Below are positions 28,678-37,084 of a stretch of 64,000 bases of DNA, one piece after another. Both the position numbers and the translations under genes were made by a program. The first letter of the stretch is position 1, and each line of letters starts with the position of its first letter. The stretch comes from Solimonas sp036405815 (GTDB lineage: Bacteria > Pseudomonadota > Gammaproteobacteria > Nevskiales > Nevskiaceae). The stretch covers positions 1-64,000 of the forward strand of contig DASWWX010000053.1 of the NCBI GenBank assembly GCA_036405815.1, in the 5' to 3' direction. The notes beneath the pieces are model-generated. The model was not told the origin of the DNA. It did no database searches and was given only the letters and a program-made list of their open reading frames with translations.

Positions 28678-29418
28678 TCAGGACTCGGTGAGGAAACGCC
28701 GCACCTCGGCCAGCCGCCGGCGCGACACCGGGAACGCATCGCTCGCATGCTTCATGCGCAGCCAGTGATGCTGGTCGCCCTGACGGTCACGCTCCAGGCT
28801 GGCGATATAGCGCGTGTTGACCAGCGCCTTGCGGTGGATGCGCAGGAACCAGGGCTCGAAATCGGCCTCCAGCGTCTTCAGCGATTCCTCGATCAGCACT
28901 TCGCCGTGCAGGTGCTTGACCGTCGTGTACTTCTGGTCGGCGATGAAACAGACCACGTCCTCGACCGGCACGCGCACCAGGCCGTCGCGCGTCGTCGCCA
29001 GGATGTGTTCACGCTTGGGCTTGGCGCCTTCCACCGGCTTGGGAGCCGGCTTGTGTGCGCGCGTCGGCTTGCGCACGCGCTGCAGCGCGTCGCGCAGCTT
29101 CTCCATGCGGATCGGCTTCAGCAGATAGCCCTGCGCGCTGGCGTCGAAGGCCGACAGCGCGTGCTCGGAGTACGCGGTGGTGAAGATCACCGCCGGCGGC
29201 ACGTCCATCTCCGCGAGCTGGCGTCCGACCTGCAGGCCGTCGATGCCACCCATGCGGATGTCGAGCAGGACCAGATCCGGCTCCTCCTCGTCGATCACGT
29301 CCAGCGCCGACTCGCCGTCACCGGCTTCGCCGACCACTTCATAACCCGGGAATTCCTGCAGCAGGCGCCGCAGGCGCTCGCGGGCCAGCGGTTCATCATC
29401 CACGATCACGACGCGCAT
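28678..29418 (-). CDS. algR: LytTR-family response regulator AlgR
   Basis: The 246-residue protein has a receiver domain with acidic Asp7/Asp8 and phospho-acceptor Asp53 (LVLLDIRMGG), then a LytTR DNA-binding domain from about residue 140. A GAGGAGAG ribosome site precedes the ATG. AlgR in Pseudomonas controls alginate, type IV pili and haem-linked genes. Here it follows its kinase gene by 39 nt and precedes hemC, the same order as in Pseudomonas. Confidence 0.93.
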   Translation of the reverse strand: MRVVIVDDEPLARERLRRLLQEFPGYEVVGEAGDGESALDVIDEEEPDLVLLDIRMGGIDGLQVGRQLAEMDVPPAVIFTTAYSEHALSAFDASAQGYLLKPIRMEKLRDALQRVRKPTRAHKPAPKPVEGAKPKREHILATTRDGLVRVPVEDVVCFIADQKYTTVKHLHGEVLIEESLKTLEADFEPWFLRIHRKALVNTRYIASLERDRQGDQHHWLRMKHASDAFPVSRRRLAEVRRFLTES

Positions 29419-29457
29419 TCGCGAAGCTCTCCTCGTTATAACGCCGCTCTGGGCCGC

Positions 29458-30543
29458 TCAGCCCTGCGGGCTCTCCTTGCGGGACTCTTTGGGCAGGATC
29501 AGCCGTGCCCGGAACAGTCCGCCTTCGAGACGCAGGTCGCGACCCAGTTCGAGACGCGCACCCTCACCGTAAATCAGGTTCAGGCGTTGGGCAATATTAT
29601 CGACCGCGACACGATTGCCGGAAGACGCGCCGGCCGCCTCCGGCGGCATCGGATTGGTCACCTCGATGACCATGCGCCCGAAGATCTGGCGCGCGGCGAT
29701 GCGGATGGCACCGGCGCCGACCAGCTTGGAGATGCCGTGATGCACCGCGTTCTCGATCAGCGGCTGCACGATCAGCTTGGGCACCGGCCATTCCAGCAAC
29801 GCTTCGGGAATGTCCCATTCCACATTCAGCTTCTCGCCCAGCCGCAGCTTCTCGATGCGCAGGTAGGCGTGGCACAGGCCGATCTCCTCGACCAGCGGCG
29901 CGGTCATGCCGCGCTTCTCCAGACTCGCGCGGAACAGGTCGGACAGATCCTCGACCATCATCTCGGCGTCGTCCGGCCGCACCTGGATCAACGCCGCCAG
30001 GCTGTTGAGCGCGTTGAACAGGAAGTGCGGACGGATCCGCGCGTTCAGCGCCTGGTAGCGCGCCTCGCCCTCGGCCTGCACCTGCATGCTCCACTGATGG
30101 CGCACCCAGAAATAGCGCAGCAGCAGCAGCGTGACGATCGCGGCGATACAGCAGTGGCGCAGCACGAACTCCAGTCGCTCTTCCGAGGGCAGCATGAACG
30201 ACCAGTTCAGCATCACGCTCAGGCGATAGGAGAGGTCGGCGATGACCATCACGATCAGCACCAGCATGCCCCAGCAGACCAGAAACATGACGCCGGGGCG
30301 CGCCAGGTTGAAGAAGCGCCGCATCGAGCACAGCGCCGCGGCCGAGCACAGGCCGATCCATTGCAGGTAGAGCGAGATCAGCACGAAGCGCTGCGCGGTC
30401 TGGCCGTCGCTGGCGCCGCTGCCGAGCGTCAGCACGATCGCCACCAGTTCCATCGTGAAGGCCAGCGACAGGATCGCGCGCCCCTGGCAGAAGTTCGGGA
30501 TCAGGTCGGCGGAAAAGACGGCTTGGGGTCGGATGCGCTCCAC
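29458..30543 (-). CDS. algZ: AlgZ/FimS-like sensor histidine kinase
   Basis: The protein is about 361 residues from the GTG at 30543; the length matches the family, but a TTG at 30579 is also in frame, so the start is uncertain. Four or five membrane segments lie in residues about 25-145. The LytS/YehU-type kinase domain carries RIRPHFLFNALNSLAALI with His173 as likely phospho-acceptor and the N-box IENAVHHGI. It pairs with AlgR just downstream and is divergent from argH. Confidence 0.9.
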   Translation of the reverse strand: MERIRPQAVFSADLIPNFCQGRAILSLAFTMELVAIVLTLGSGASDGQTAQRFVLISLYLQWIGLCSAAALCSMRRFFNLARPGVMFLVCWGMLVLIVMVIADLSYRLSVMLNWSFMLPSEERLEFVLRHCCIAAIVTLLLLRYFWVRHQWSMQVQAEGEARYQALNARIRPHFLFNALNSLAALIQVRPDDAEMMVEDLSDLFRASLEKRGMTAPLVEEIGLCHAYLRIEKLRLGEKLNVEWDIPEALLEWPVPKLIVQPLIENAVHHGISKLVGAGAIRIAARQIFGRMVIEVTNPMPPEAAGASSGNRVAVDNIAQRLNLIYGEGARLELGRDLRLEGGLFRARLILPKESRKESPQG

Positions 30544-30607
30544 GGGTGGAGATTCGCAGGCCGGCCTGCGCGCCGGCAAGTCGCACCCCGCGTACCGGGG
30601 CGGCGCC

Positions 30608-30613
30608 TATAAT
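30608..30613 (+). promoter_or_regulatory. perfect TATAAT -10 element upstream of argH
   Basis: TATAAT lies 41 nt upstream of the argH ATG. No good -35 hexamer is seen at the normal spacing, so this would be a weak or activator-dependent promoter. The intergenic region also serves the divergent algZ. Confidence 0.5.
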
Positions 30614-30654
30614 CGCGGGCCTTCGCGAACCCGCTCGCCGTTCCGTACGCCGCC

Positions 30655-32076
30655 ATGTCCCGTTCCGACCCGCCGTCTCCCGCCCATCCCGCCGCCAAGC
30701 CCCCCGCCAAACTCTGGGGCGGCCGCTTTGCGGAATCGACCTCGGCGCTCGTCGAGAAATTCTCCGAGTCGGTCAGCTTCGATCAGCGCCTGTACCGTCA
30801 GGACATCCGCGGCAGTCAGGCGCACGCGCGCATGCTGGCCAAGGTCGGCGTGCTGACGGCCGCGGATGCCGACGCCATCGTCGCCGGGCTCGACACGATC
30901 CTCGCCGACATCGAGGCCGGGCGCTTCGTCTGGGACGAGAAGCTCGAAGACGTGCACATGAACATCGAGGCGCGGCTGACCGAGCGCATCGGCGAGGCCG
31001 GCAAGCGCCTGCACACCGGCCGCTCGCGCAACGACCAGGTCGCCACCGACATGCGACTGTACGTGCGCGACGCGATCGACGCCATCGTCGAACTGATCGG
31101 CCGCGTCGAGTCCGCGCTGCTCGAGTTCGCCGAACGCGAGGCCGACACGGTGATGCCCGGCTTCACGCACCTGCAGATCGCGCAGCCGGTCAGCTTCGGC
31201 CACCACATGCTGGCCTGGCGCGAACAGATGCTGCGCGACCGCTCGCGCCTGCTGGACGCGCGCCGCCGCATGAACCTGCTGCCGCTCGGCGCCGCCGCGC
31301 TGGCCGGCACCGTGTACCCGATCGACCGCCACTACGTCGCCGAACAGCTCGGCTTCGGCGGCGTCACCGAGAACTCGCTGGACACGGTCTCGGATCGCGA
31401 CTTCATGATCGAGTTCTGCGCCGCCGCCAGCCTGATCCTCGTGCACCTGTCGCGCTGGAGCGAGGAACTGATCCTGTGGGCGACGCCGATGTTCGGCTTC
31501 GTCGACCTGCCGGACCGCTTCTGCACCGGCTCCTCGATCATGCCGCAGAAGAAGAACCCGGACGTGCCGGAACTGGTGCGCGGCAAGACCGGTCGTGTCG
31601 TCGGAAACCTCAACGCGCTGCTGGTGCTGATGAAGGGCCAGCCGCTGGCCTACAACCGCGACAACCAGGAAGACAAGCCGCCGGTGTTCGACACCGTCGA
31701 CACGGTATCGATGTGCCTGCAGGTCTATGCCGAGATGATCCCGGCGATCGTGGTCAAGCGCGACCACTGCCGCGCCGCCGCGATGAAGGGCTTTTCCACC
31801 GCGACCGATCTGGCCGACTACCTCGTCAAGAAGGGGCTGCCGTTCCGCGACGCACACCATGCCGTCGGCAGCGCGGTCGGTTATGCGGCGAAGAAAAACT
31901 GCGATCTCTCCGAGCTGTCGCTGGACGAGCTGAAGCAGTTCTCGACCCTGATCGAGAACGACGTCTACGAGCGCATCACGCTGGAAGGCTCGCTCAACGC
32001 CCGCAACCACTACGGCGCCACTGCGCCGGCGCAGGTGCGAGCGGCCATCGCCCGCGCGCGCGCCGCACGCCGCTGA
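30655..32076 (+). CDS. argH: argininosuccinate lyase
   Basis: The 473-residue protein begins KLWGGRFAESTSALVEKFSESV and carries the fumarase/aspartase superfamily signature GSSIMPQKKNPD with the catalytic Ser loop, and LHTGRSRNDQVATDMRL. It cleaves argininosuccinate to arginine and fumarate, the last step of arginine synthesis. It is divergent from algZ, an arrangement also seen in Pseudomonas. Confidence 0.98.
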   Translation: MSRSDPPSPAHPAAKPPAKLWGGRFAESTSALVEKFSESVSFDQRLYRQDIRGSQAHARMLAKVGVLTAADADAIVAGLDTILADIEAGRFVWDEKLEDVHMNIEARLTERIGEAGKRLHTGRSRNDQVATDMRLYVRDAIDAIVELIGRVESALLEFAEREADTVMPGFTHLQIAQPVSFGHHMLAWREQMLRDRSRLLDARRRMNLLPLGAAALAGTVYPIDRHYVAEQLGFGGVTENSLDTVSDRDFMIEFCAAASLILVHLSRWSEELILWATPMFGFVDLPDRFCTGSSIMPQKKNPDVPELVRGKTGRVVGNLNALLVLMKGQPLAYNRDNQEDKPPVFDTVDTVSMCLQVYAEMIPAIVVKRDHCRAAAMKGFSTATDLADYLVKKGLPFRDAHHAVGSAVGYAAKKNCDLSELSLDELKQFSTLIENDVYERITLEGSLNARNHYGATAPAQVRAAIARARAARR

Positions 32077-32407
32077 ATCCGCTTCAGGACGCGAGCCGCG
32101 CGATCGACGCGCGCGGGTTTTCGCGCGCCTGCGTCTCGTCACGATCGAAGCCATATGCCCCACCATGGAGGCGCGGCAAGGCGTGAACTCGCGCGATGCC
32201 CACGCAACGGCGCTTGCGGAACCTCGGCGCCGATCCCCTGGCGTATTCCTCACGGATCCCGCGCGCGCAGGCGACAAAGCGCGCGGACGGGGCGCCCCGA
32301 TCGACAACTCCGCGTCCATCCGCCATTGCGCGTCAGCAGAGGCCTGCGGCTCCGGATCGCGCGGATGCCGCACACGGCGTTCACATCGAAGCCTGTATCC
32401 CATCGAC
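32077..32407. other. non-coding gap between argH and the FadR-type regulator
   Basis: No convincing gene. Just after argH, around 32108-32140, there are GC-only inverted repeats around a GGTTTT loop that might terminate argH. Short open frames here are Arg/Ser-rich and have no ribosome sites. The right end holds the promoter and operator of the regulator gene. Confidence 0.5.
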
Positions 32408-32426
32408 CAACTGGTATGATAAGTTG
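32408..32426 (+). promoter_or_regulatory. candidate FadR-type operator with -10 element at the regulator start
   Basis: An inverted repeat CAACT-N9-AGTTG occupies 32408-32426. The core AACTGGTATGATAAGTT (32409-32425) matches most positions of the known E. coli FadR operator consensus AGCTGGTCCGAYNTGTT. A TATGAT hexamer (32415-32420) lies inside it, and the ATG follows 11 nt later, so the transcript would be nearly leaderless and directly repressible by its own product. This is inference from sequence similarity. Confidence 0.5.
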
Positions 32427-32431
32427 ACCAC

Positions 32432-33178
32432 ATGAGCCGTACCGCTTTTTCCGCCGTCCGCAAGGAGTCCCTGTCCGAGTCGGTCTACCGCCAGCTCGCG
32501 GGCAAGATCCTCGGCGGCGAACTGCCAGCCGGTGAATCCCTGCCCGCCGAACGCGAACTGTCCGAGGCGCTGGGCGTGAACCGCGGCGCGGTGCGCGAGG
32601 CGATCAAGCGCCTGCAGCAGGCCGGCCTGGTGGCGGTGCGTCAGGGCGGGAACAGCGTGGTGCTCGATTACCTCGCCGAAGGAGGATTGGAATTGCTGCC
32701 GAATCTGCTGGTGCATGCGGACGGCCGTCTCAACGGCACGGTGGTGCGCTCGATCATGGCGATGCGCTCCTCGCTGGCGCCGGACATTGCCGCGGTGGCG
32801 GCAAAGAAAGGCGGGGCACGCCTGGCCGACGAGCTGGAGGCGCTGCTGGTGCAGATGCGCGCCGACGCCGGCAACCTGCGCGCGCTGCAGGATCACGCGC
32901 TGGCGTTCTGGAAGAAGCTGGTCGAACGCGGCGGCAACATCGCCTTCCGGCTCGCCTTCAATTCGATGACCAAGACCTACACCCAGGTCTGGGACGTGCT
33001 GGCGACGGTGCTCGAAGCCGAGTTTCGCGACGACGCCAATCTCGGCGCGATCGCGCGCGCGGTGCGCAAGGGCGACGCGGACGCCGCGCGCGACGCCGGC
33101 CGCCGCCATGTCGAGATCGGACGCATGGCGCTGGAACGCGCGCTCGATGCGGTGGAAGCCCAGGGAGGCCGGCTATGA
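32432..33178 (+). CDS. GntR/FadR-family transcriptional regulator
   Basis: The 248-residue protein has an N-terminal winged helix (SVYRQLAGKILGGELPAGESLPAERELSE is split around residues 17-45; recognition helix near VNRGAVREAIKRLQQ) and a C-terminal all-helical FCD-like ligand domain with several His/Asp residues. Similar actinobacterial and proteobacterial regulators control lipid or desaturase genes. Its TGA overlaps the ATG of the next gene (ATGA), so the membrane hydroxylase is almost certainly under the same control. Confidence 0.85.
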   Translation: MSRTAFSAVRKESLSESVYRQLAGKILGGELPAGESLPAERELSEALGVNRGAVREAIKRLQQAGLVAVRQGGNSVVLDYLAEGGLELLPNLLVHADGRLNGTVVRSIMAMRSSLAPDIAAVAAKKGGARLADELEALLVQMRADAGNLRALQDHALAFWKKLVERGGNIAFRLAFNSMTKTYTQVWDVLATVLEAEFRDDANLGAIARAVRKGDADAARDAGRRHVEIGRMALERALDAVEAQGGRL

Positions 33179-33897
33179 ACGACGCGCAGGTCGACGACCA
33201 CAGCATGATCGCCGCCACCGAAACGGCGAAGCACAACCCCATGCGCCCGCCGGATCATCTGCCGCGCGATGCGACCACGGCGCTACAAGTCTTCTGGTCG
33301 CACCCCAGCACCTTGCTGATCGCCGCATTCGTTGTGCTGTGCGGCGGCGCGCGCTTCGCGCTCGGCGGCTTCTCCTGGATCGACGCCGCGATCGCGCTCG
33401 CGATCCTGGCCTACTTTCCCGTCAACGAGTGGCTGATCCACGTCGTCATGCTGCACTGGAAGCCGCGCCGGTTGCTCGGCCGCACGATCGACTTCTACCT
33501 GCCGAAGACGCACCGCCGCCATCACGCCGATCCCTGGAACCTGAAGTGGGTGTTCATCCCGCGTCATGTGCACGCGTTGGTGATTCCGACCATCGGCCTG
33601 CTATTGCTCGTACTGTGGCCGTGGAAGCACTGGGTGCTGACCGCGGTGACGGTCTACCTGGTGCTGGGTCTGCATTACGAATGGGTGCATTTTCTCGCGC
33701 ACATTCCCTGGTGCCCGCAGCGCGGTGTCTGGGGCCGCTACTACCAGCGTCGCGTGCGCGAACATCGCTACCACCACTTCCGCAACGAGAACTACTGGTG
33801 GGGCGTGTCGATGGGGCTGGGTGATCGCCTGTTCGGCACCGCGCCGCCGGTGGAAAGCACCGTGCGCAGCGGCACGACCCGCACCGTCGGCCGCTGA
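33175..33897 (+). CDS. sterol desaturase/fatty acid hydroxylase family membrane protein
   Basis: The 240-residue protein has four hydrophobic segments and the histidine boxes of the di-iron membrane hydroxylases: NEWLIHVVMLHW, LPKTHRRHHADPW, HYEWVHFLAH and EHRYHHFRNENYWWG. These enzymes hydroxylate or desaturate acyl chains or sterols in the inner membrane using O2. The 4-nt overlap with the FadR-type regulator gene ties its expression to fatty-acid status. The true substrate is not visible. Confidence 0.85.
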   Translation: MNDAQVDDHSMIAATETAKHNPMRPPDHLPRDATTALQVFWSHPSTLLIAAFVVLCGGARFALGGFSWIDAAIALAILAYFPVNEWLIHVVMLHWKPRRLLGRTIDFYLPKTHRRHHADPWNLKWVFIPRHVHALVIPTIGLLLLVLWPWKHWVLTAVTVYLVLGLHYEWVHFLAHIPWCPQRGVWGRYYQRRVREHRYHHFRNENYWWGVSMGLGDRLFGTAPPVESTVRSGTTRTVGR

Positions 33898-33904
33898 GCG
33901 CTGC

Positions 33905-33934
33905 GGTTGCGGTTGCGGTTGCGGTTGCGGTTGC
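33905..33934 (+). repeat. five tandem copies of the hexamer GGTTGC
   Basis: Five perfect GGTTGC units start 8 nt after the stop of the hydroxylase gene, in the 191-nt gap before the next gene. A hexamer tract is a slippage site but would not shift frame here because it is non-coding. It could vary the spacing of downstream signals. Confidence 0.9.
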
Positions 33935-34088
33935 GGCAGCTTTGGCCTGATTCCTACGCGGTTCGCTGCGTGAATCGGCGCAGACCGGTTCAGCGTGCCG
34001 CAAGCCTTACGCGCACCGCCGACGCCACCGCTCGTCAGCCAGCCAGCGGACGCGGCAGACTACGCGGCCCGCTTCCGGAAGCCGACGC

Positions 34089-34865
34089 ATGAGCGAAGTC
34101 GTCCTGCTGATCCATTCCACCGGCACCACGCCGCAGATGTGGCTGCGCCTGCTCGATCTGGTGCCGCTGCGCATCCACGCGCTGACGCCGACCAACCTGG
34201 GCTACGCACCGAATCCGCCGCTGCACCGTGGCGATGCGTTCCACTGGTCGGAAGACCTGGCGCATCTGCGCGCGAGCCTGCCGGCCGACGCCACGCGCGT
34301 GCATCTGGTCGGCCATTCCTATGGCGGCCTGCTCGCGTTCAAGCTCGCGCAGGAGTTGGGCGATCGGCTGGCCTCGATGTGGCAGTACGAGCCGGTGCTG
34401 TTCGGCAGTCTCAACCGCGAGCGTCCGCACGTAGACGCCGCCACGCGCCAGGAGCTGGAATGGCTGTTCGACCATCCCTGGTTCATCGGCGACCTGGAAC
34501 GCGGCGGCAGCGGCGAGTGGCAGGAAATCTTCATCGACTACTGGAACCGGCCCGGTGCCTGGCAGGCGATGCCGCAGGCCGCGCGCGCCGCGATGCTCGA
34601 CGTCGGCTGGAAGATGTATCAGGAAGTGCGCGCCACCAGCGGCGATGACACGCCGTTTTCCGACTACCGTCTCGAGGCGCCGATCACGCTGGTCGTCGGC
34701 GAACACTCCCCGGCCTCGCCGAAGGCGATGGCCGCGATGCTGGCTGCCGTGAACCCGCAGACCCGGATCGAAACCGTACCGGGCCTCGGCCACATGGGCC
34801 CGTTGCTCAAGCCGGCGGCGCTGGTCGACGCCTTCCGCCGCCACTTCGCCGACGTGCTGGCCTGA
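34089..34865 (+). CDS. alpha/beta-fold hydrolase
   Basis: The 258-residue protein shows the alpha/beta-hydrolase oxyanion segment LLIHSTGTTPQMW, the nucleophile elbow GHSYGG (Ser about residue 78), a later VVGEHSP strand and the C-terminal GLGHMGPL with the catalytic His. It lacks a signal peptide, so it is cytoplasmic. Substrate is unknown. It converges on the dehydrogenase gene that ends 13 nt away. Confidence 0.85.
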   Translation: MSEVVLLIHSTGTTPQMWLRLLDLVPLRIHALTPTNLGYAPNPPLHRGDAFHWSEDLAHLRASLPADATRVHLVGHSYGGLLAFKLAQELGDRLASMWQYEPVLFGSLNRERPHVDAATRQELEWLFDHPWFIGDLERGGSGEWQEIFIDYWNRPGAWQAMPQAARAAMLDVGWKMYQEVRATSGDDTPFSDYRLEAPITLVVGEHSPASPKAMAAMLAAVNPQTRIETVPGLGHMGPLLKPAALVDAFRRHFADVLA

Positions 34866-34877
34866 GGCTGGCGCCGC

Positions 34878-35741
34878 TTACGAGAACAGCTTGCGGTTGA
34901 GCCGATACAGCGCGGAGATGTCTTCCTCGCCGTAGCCCTGCGCCATCAACGTCTGGTACTGCGCCAGCGTGGTATCGACCGTCGGCAACTGGCCGCCGAT
35001 CTGCGCGACCAGCTGCTGGCAGATCGTCAGATCCTTGTGGTGCAGATCGATCTTGAGCCCCGGTGGGAACTCGCGGCCGATCTCGCGCCGTGTCTGGTTC
35101 TGCGCGAACCAAGCGCCAGCCGCACCGGTGCTGAGCGTCTCGATCACCAGCGGCATCGGCAGGCCCAGCGCATCGGCGAACGCGAGGCCCTCGGTGACCG
35201 CCTGCGCGATCCCCGCGGTCAATGCCTGGTTCACCGCCTTGGTGGCCTGGCCGCTGCCGGTATCGCCGATGCGGATCTGGCGCTGGCCCATCGCCTCGAA
35301 CAACGGGCGCATCGCCTCGCAGGCCTCCGGCGCGCCCCCCAGGATGAAGATCAGTTTGGCGGTACGGGCGCCGTCGGTGCCGCCGTTGATCGGCGCGTCG
35401 ATGAACTGTGCGCCCACCGCGGCCAGCCGTTCTGCTGCCTCCGTCGCGGTCTCCGGCGATACCGTGGAGCAATCGATCACACACTTTCCGCGCGCGGCCG
35501 GCACCGCCAGGGCGCGCACGACTTCGCGCACCGCGGCGTCGTTGGATACACACAACACCACGGCATCGCTATCGCGCCACAGCGCCGCCGGATCGGCCAC
35601 CGCCGGCACCTTCAGACGATCAGACGCCGCCCGGGCTGCAGCGTCATCAAGATCGTGCACCGCACTCAGCAAACCCTTCGCCGCCAGGTTCGCAGCCATA
35701 TGCGTGCCCATCGCGCCCAATCCGATAAAAGCGGCTTTCAT
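34878..35741 (-). CDS. 3-hydroxyisobutyrate dehydrogenase-family NAD(P) oxidoreductase
   Basis: The 287-residue protein begins with the Rossmann motif FIGLGAMGTHMAANL, has the substrate loop DAPINGGTDGA and the catalytic Lys in GSGQATKAVNQ. The beta-hydroxyacid dehydrogenase family includes HIBADH, tartronate semialdehyde reductase and GLYR succinic semialdehyde reductases; this member cannot be placed more finely. It is transcribed alone. Confidence 0.88.
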   Translation of the reverse strand: MKAAFIGLGAMGTHMAANLAAKGLLSAVHDLDDAAARAASDRLKVPAVADPAALWRDSDAVVLCVSNDAAVREVVRALAVPAARGKCVIDCSTVSPETATEAAERLAAVGAQFIDAPINGGTDGARTAKLIFILGGAPEACEAMRPLFEAMGQRQIRIGDTGSGQATKAVNQALTAGIAQAVTEGLAFADALGLPMPLVIETLSTGAAGAWFAQNQTRREIGREFPPGLKIDLHHKDLTICQQLVAQIGGQLPTVDTTLAQYQTLMAQGYGEEDISALYRLNRKLFS

Positions 35742-35898
35742 GTTCTCGTCTCCTCAGGGTGGCGGCAGGCCTGATTATGGGCCGGGCCGCGCACCGCTTG
35801 CAGCGTCGGCGGCTTGGGCATACTGCCGTCATGACGGTTCTGCCCAGTACCGCAGGAACGCGCGCTTGCCTGTCGGCGTCCCGGCCGGCCCGCGACGG

Positions 35899-37065
35899 AT
35901 GAGCTGGCCCTCCACACCCGCGCCCGATGCCGACGGCACGTCAGCGTCGCGGCGCGTGCTGGTACTGAGCGACATTCCGGTCAATCCGCAGGAATCGTTC
36001 TCACAGGTCTGCGTCTGGCAACGCTTGCGACAGCTGCTGCGCGGCGGACATCGCGTCAGCTACGCGGCATTGCTGTCGCCACCCGGCGCCGCCCACGCCC
36101 GTGAAGTGATTGCTTTGGCGCAGCACGAGGGGCTGGACCTGCCGGCCACGGTGCCGCTGGCCGCACTGCGCGCCGGCGCCTACGACGTGCTGTATCTCAC
36201 CCATCTGTGGCGCACACCGACCCTGACGCTCGGCGCACGCCTGGCCGCTTCGCTGCGGGCGCCGGACCGGCGCCCAGCTGTGGTCTACGACTCGCATGAC
36301 TGTCTGTTCAAAGGCGTGGCGCCGTTCATGTCCCCGGCCGACGCGGCGACACTGATCGCTGCGGAGCGCGACTTGCGTGCGCTCGCCGACTGCTCGGTCC
36401 TGATCTCGGAAACGGAGCGCCAGGATGCCATCGCCCGCTTCGGCCTGACCGCTGCACGTACCCATGTGCTCTCTCCGGTGGCGGAGTTGCAGACGTCGGC
36501 GTTGGCGATTCCTCACAGCGAGCGTCGCGATCTGTGCTTCGTCGGCTTCCCCCATGCGAGCAATCTCGAGGCGTTGGGCTATTTCCTGAGCGATGTCTTC
36601 CCGCGCCTGTTGCAGCGCCGCCCGTCGCTGCGGCTGCGCCTGATGGGCAGTGGCCTGCAACGCCTGCGACTGCAGCTGCCCGAATCGGTGACGCAGCAGG
36701 TGGACGTGCGCGGTTACGTACCGGCGTTGGCGGAAGCCGTCGGTCAGTGTCGGCTGCAGGTCGCACCGATACGCCAGGGCGCCGGCATCAAGGGCAAGGT
36801 TCTGGAGAGCATGGCCTGCGGGACGCCGGTGGTCGGTACCGCCAAGGCCTTCGAAGGCATGCCGGTGCAGGACGGCGTGCAGGCGCTGCAGGCAGAAACG
36901 CCCGAACAATTCTGCGACCAGATCCTGCGTGCCTACGACGGCGAGGCGCTGTGGACGAGCCTGCAGCGCGCAGGCGCAGAGCTGGTGCAGTCGCGTTACG
37001 CGGTCTCCGTGCTCGCCAGTGAACTCGATGCACTCATGCGCGCCGTCGGCCGGCATCGCTCGTGA
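35899..37065 (+). CDS. glycosyltransferase, GT4-like
   Basis: The 388-residue protein from ATG 35899 has two Rossmann-like halves. The N-terminal half starts RVLVLSDIPVNPQESFSQV; the C-terminal half holds GAGIKGKVLESMACGTPVVGT, the nucleotide-sugar-binding pattern of GT-B family 4 enzymes. No membrane segment is seen. No sugar or capsule gene cluster surrounds it, so the acceptor is unknown. The start is supported by frame and family length rather than a strong ribosome site. Confidence 0.75.
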   Translation: MSWPSTPAPDADGTSASRRVLVLSDIPVNPQESFSQVCVWQRLRQLLRGGHRVSYAALLSPPGAAHAREVIALAQHEGLDLPATVPLAALRAGAYDVLYLTHLWRTPTLTLGARLAASLRAPDRRPAVVYDSHDCLFKGVAPFMSPADAATLIAAERDLRALADCSVLISETERQDAIARFGLTAARTHVLSPVAELQTSALAIPHSERRDLCFVGFPHASNLEALGYFLSDVFPRLLQRRPSLRLRLMGSGLQRLRLQLPESVTQQVDVRGYVPALAEAVGQCRLQVAPIRQGAGIKGKVLESMACGTPVVGTAKAFEGMPVQDGVQALQAETPEQFCDQILRAYDGEALWTSLQRAGAELVQSRYAVSVLASELDALMRAVGRHRS

Positions 37066-37084
37066 TGGCGCGCGCGGCGCCCGT

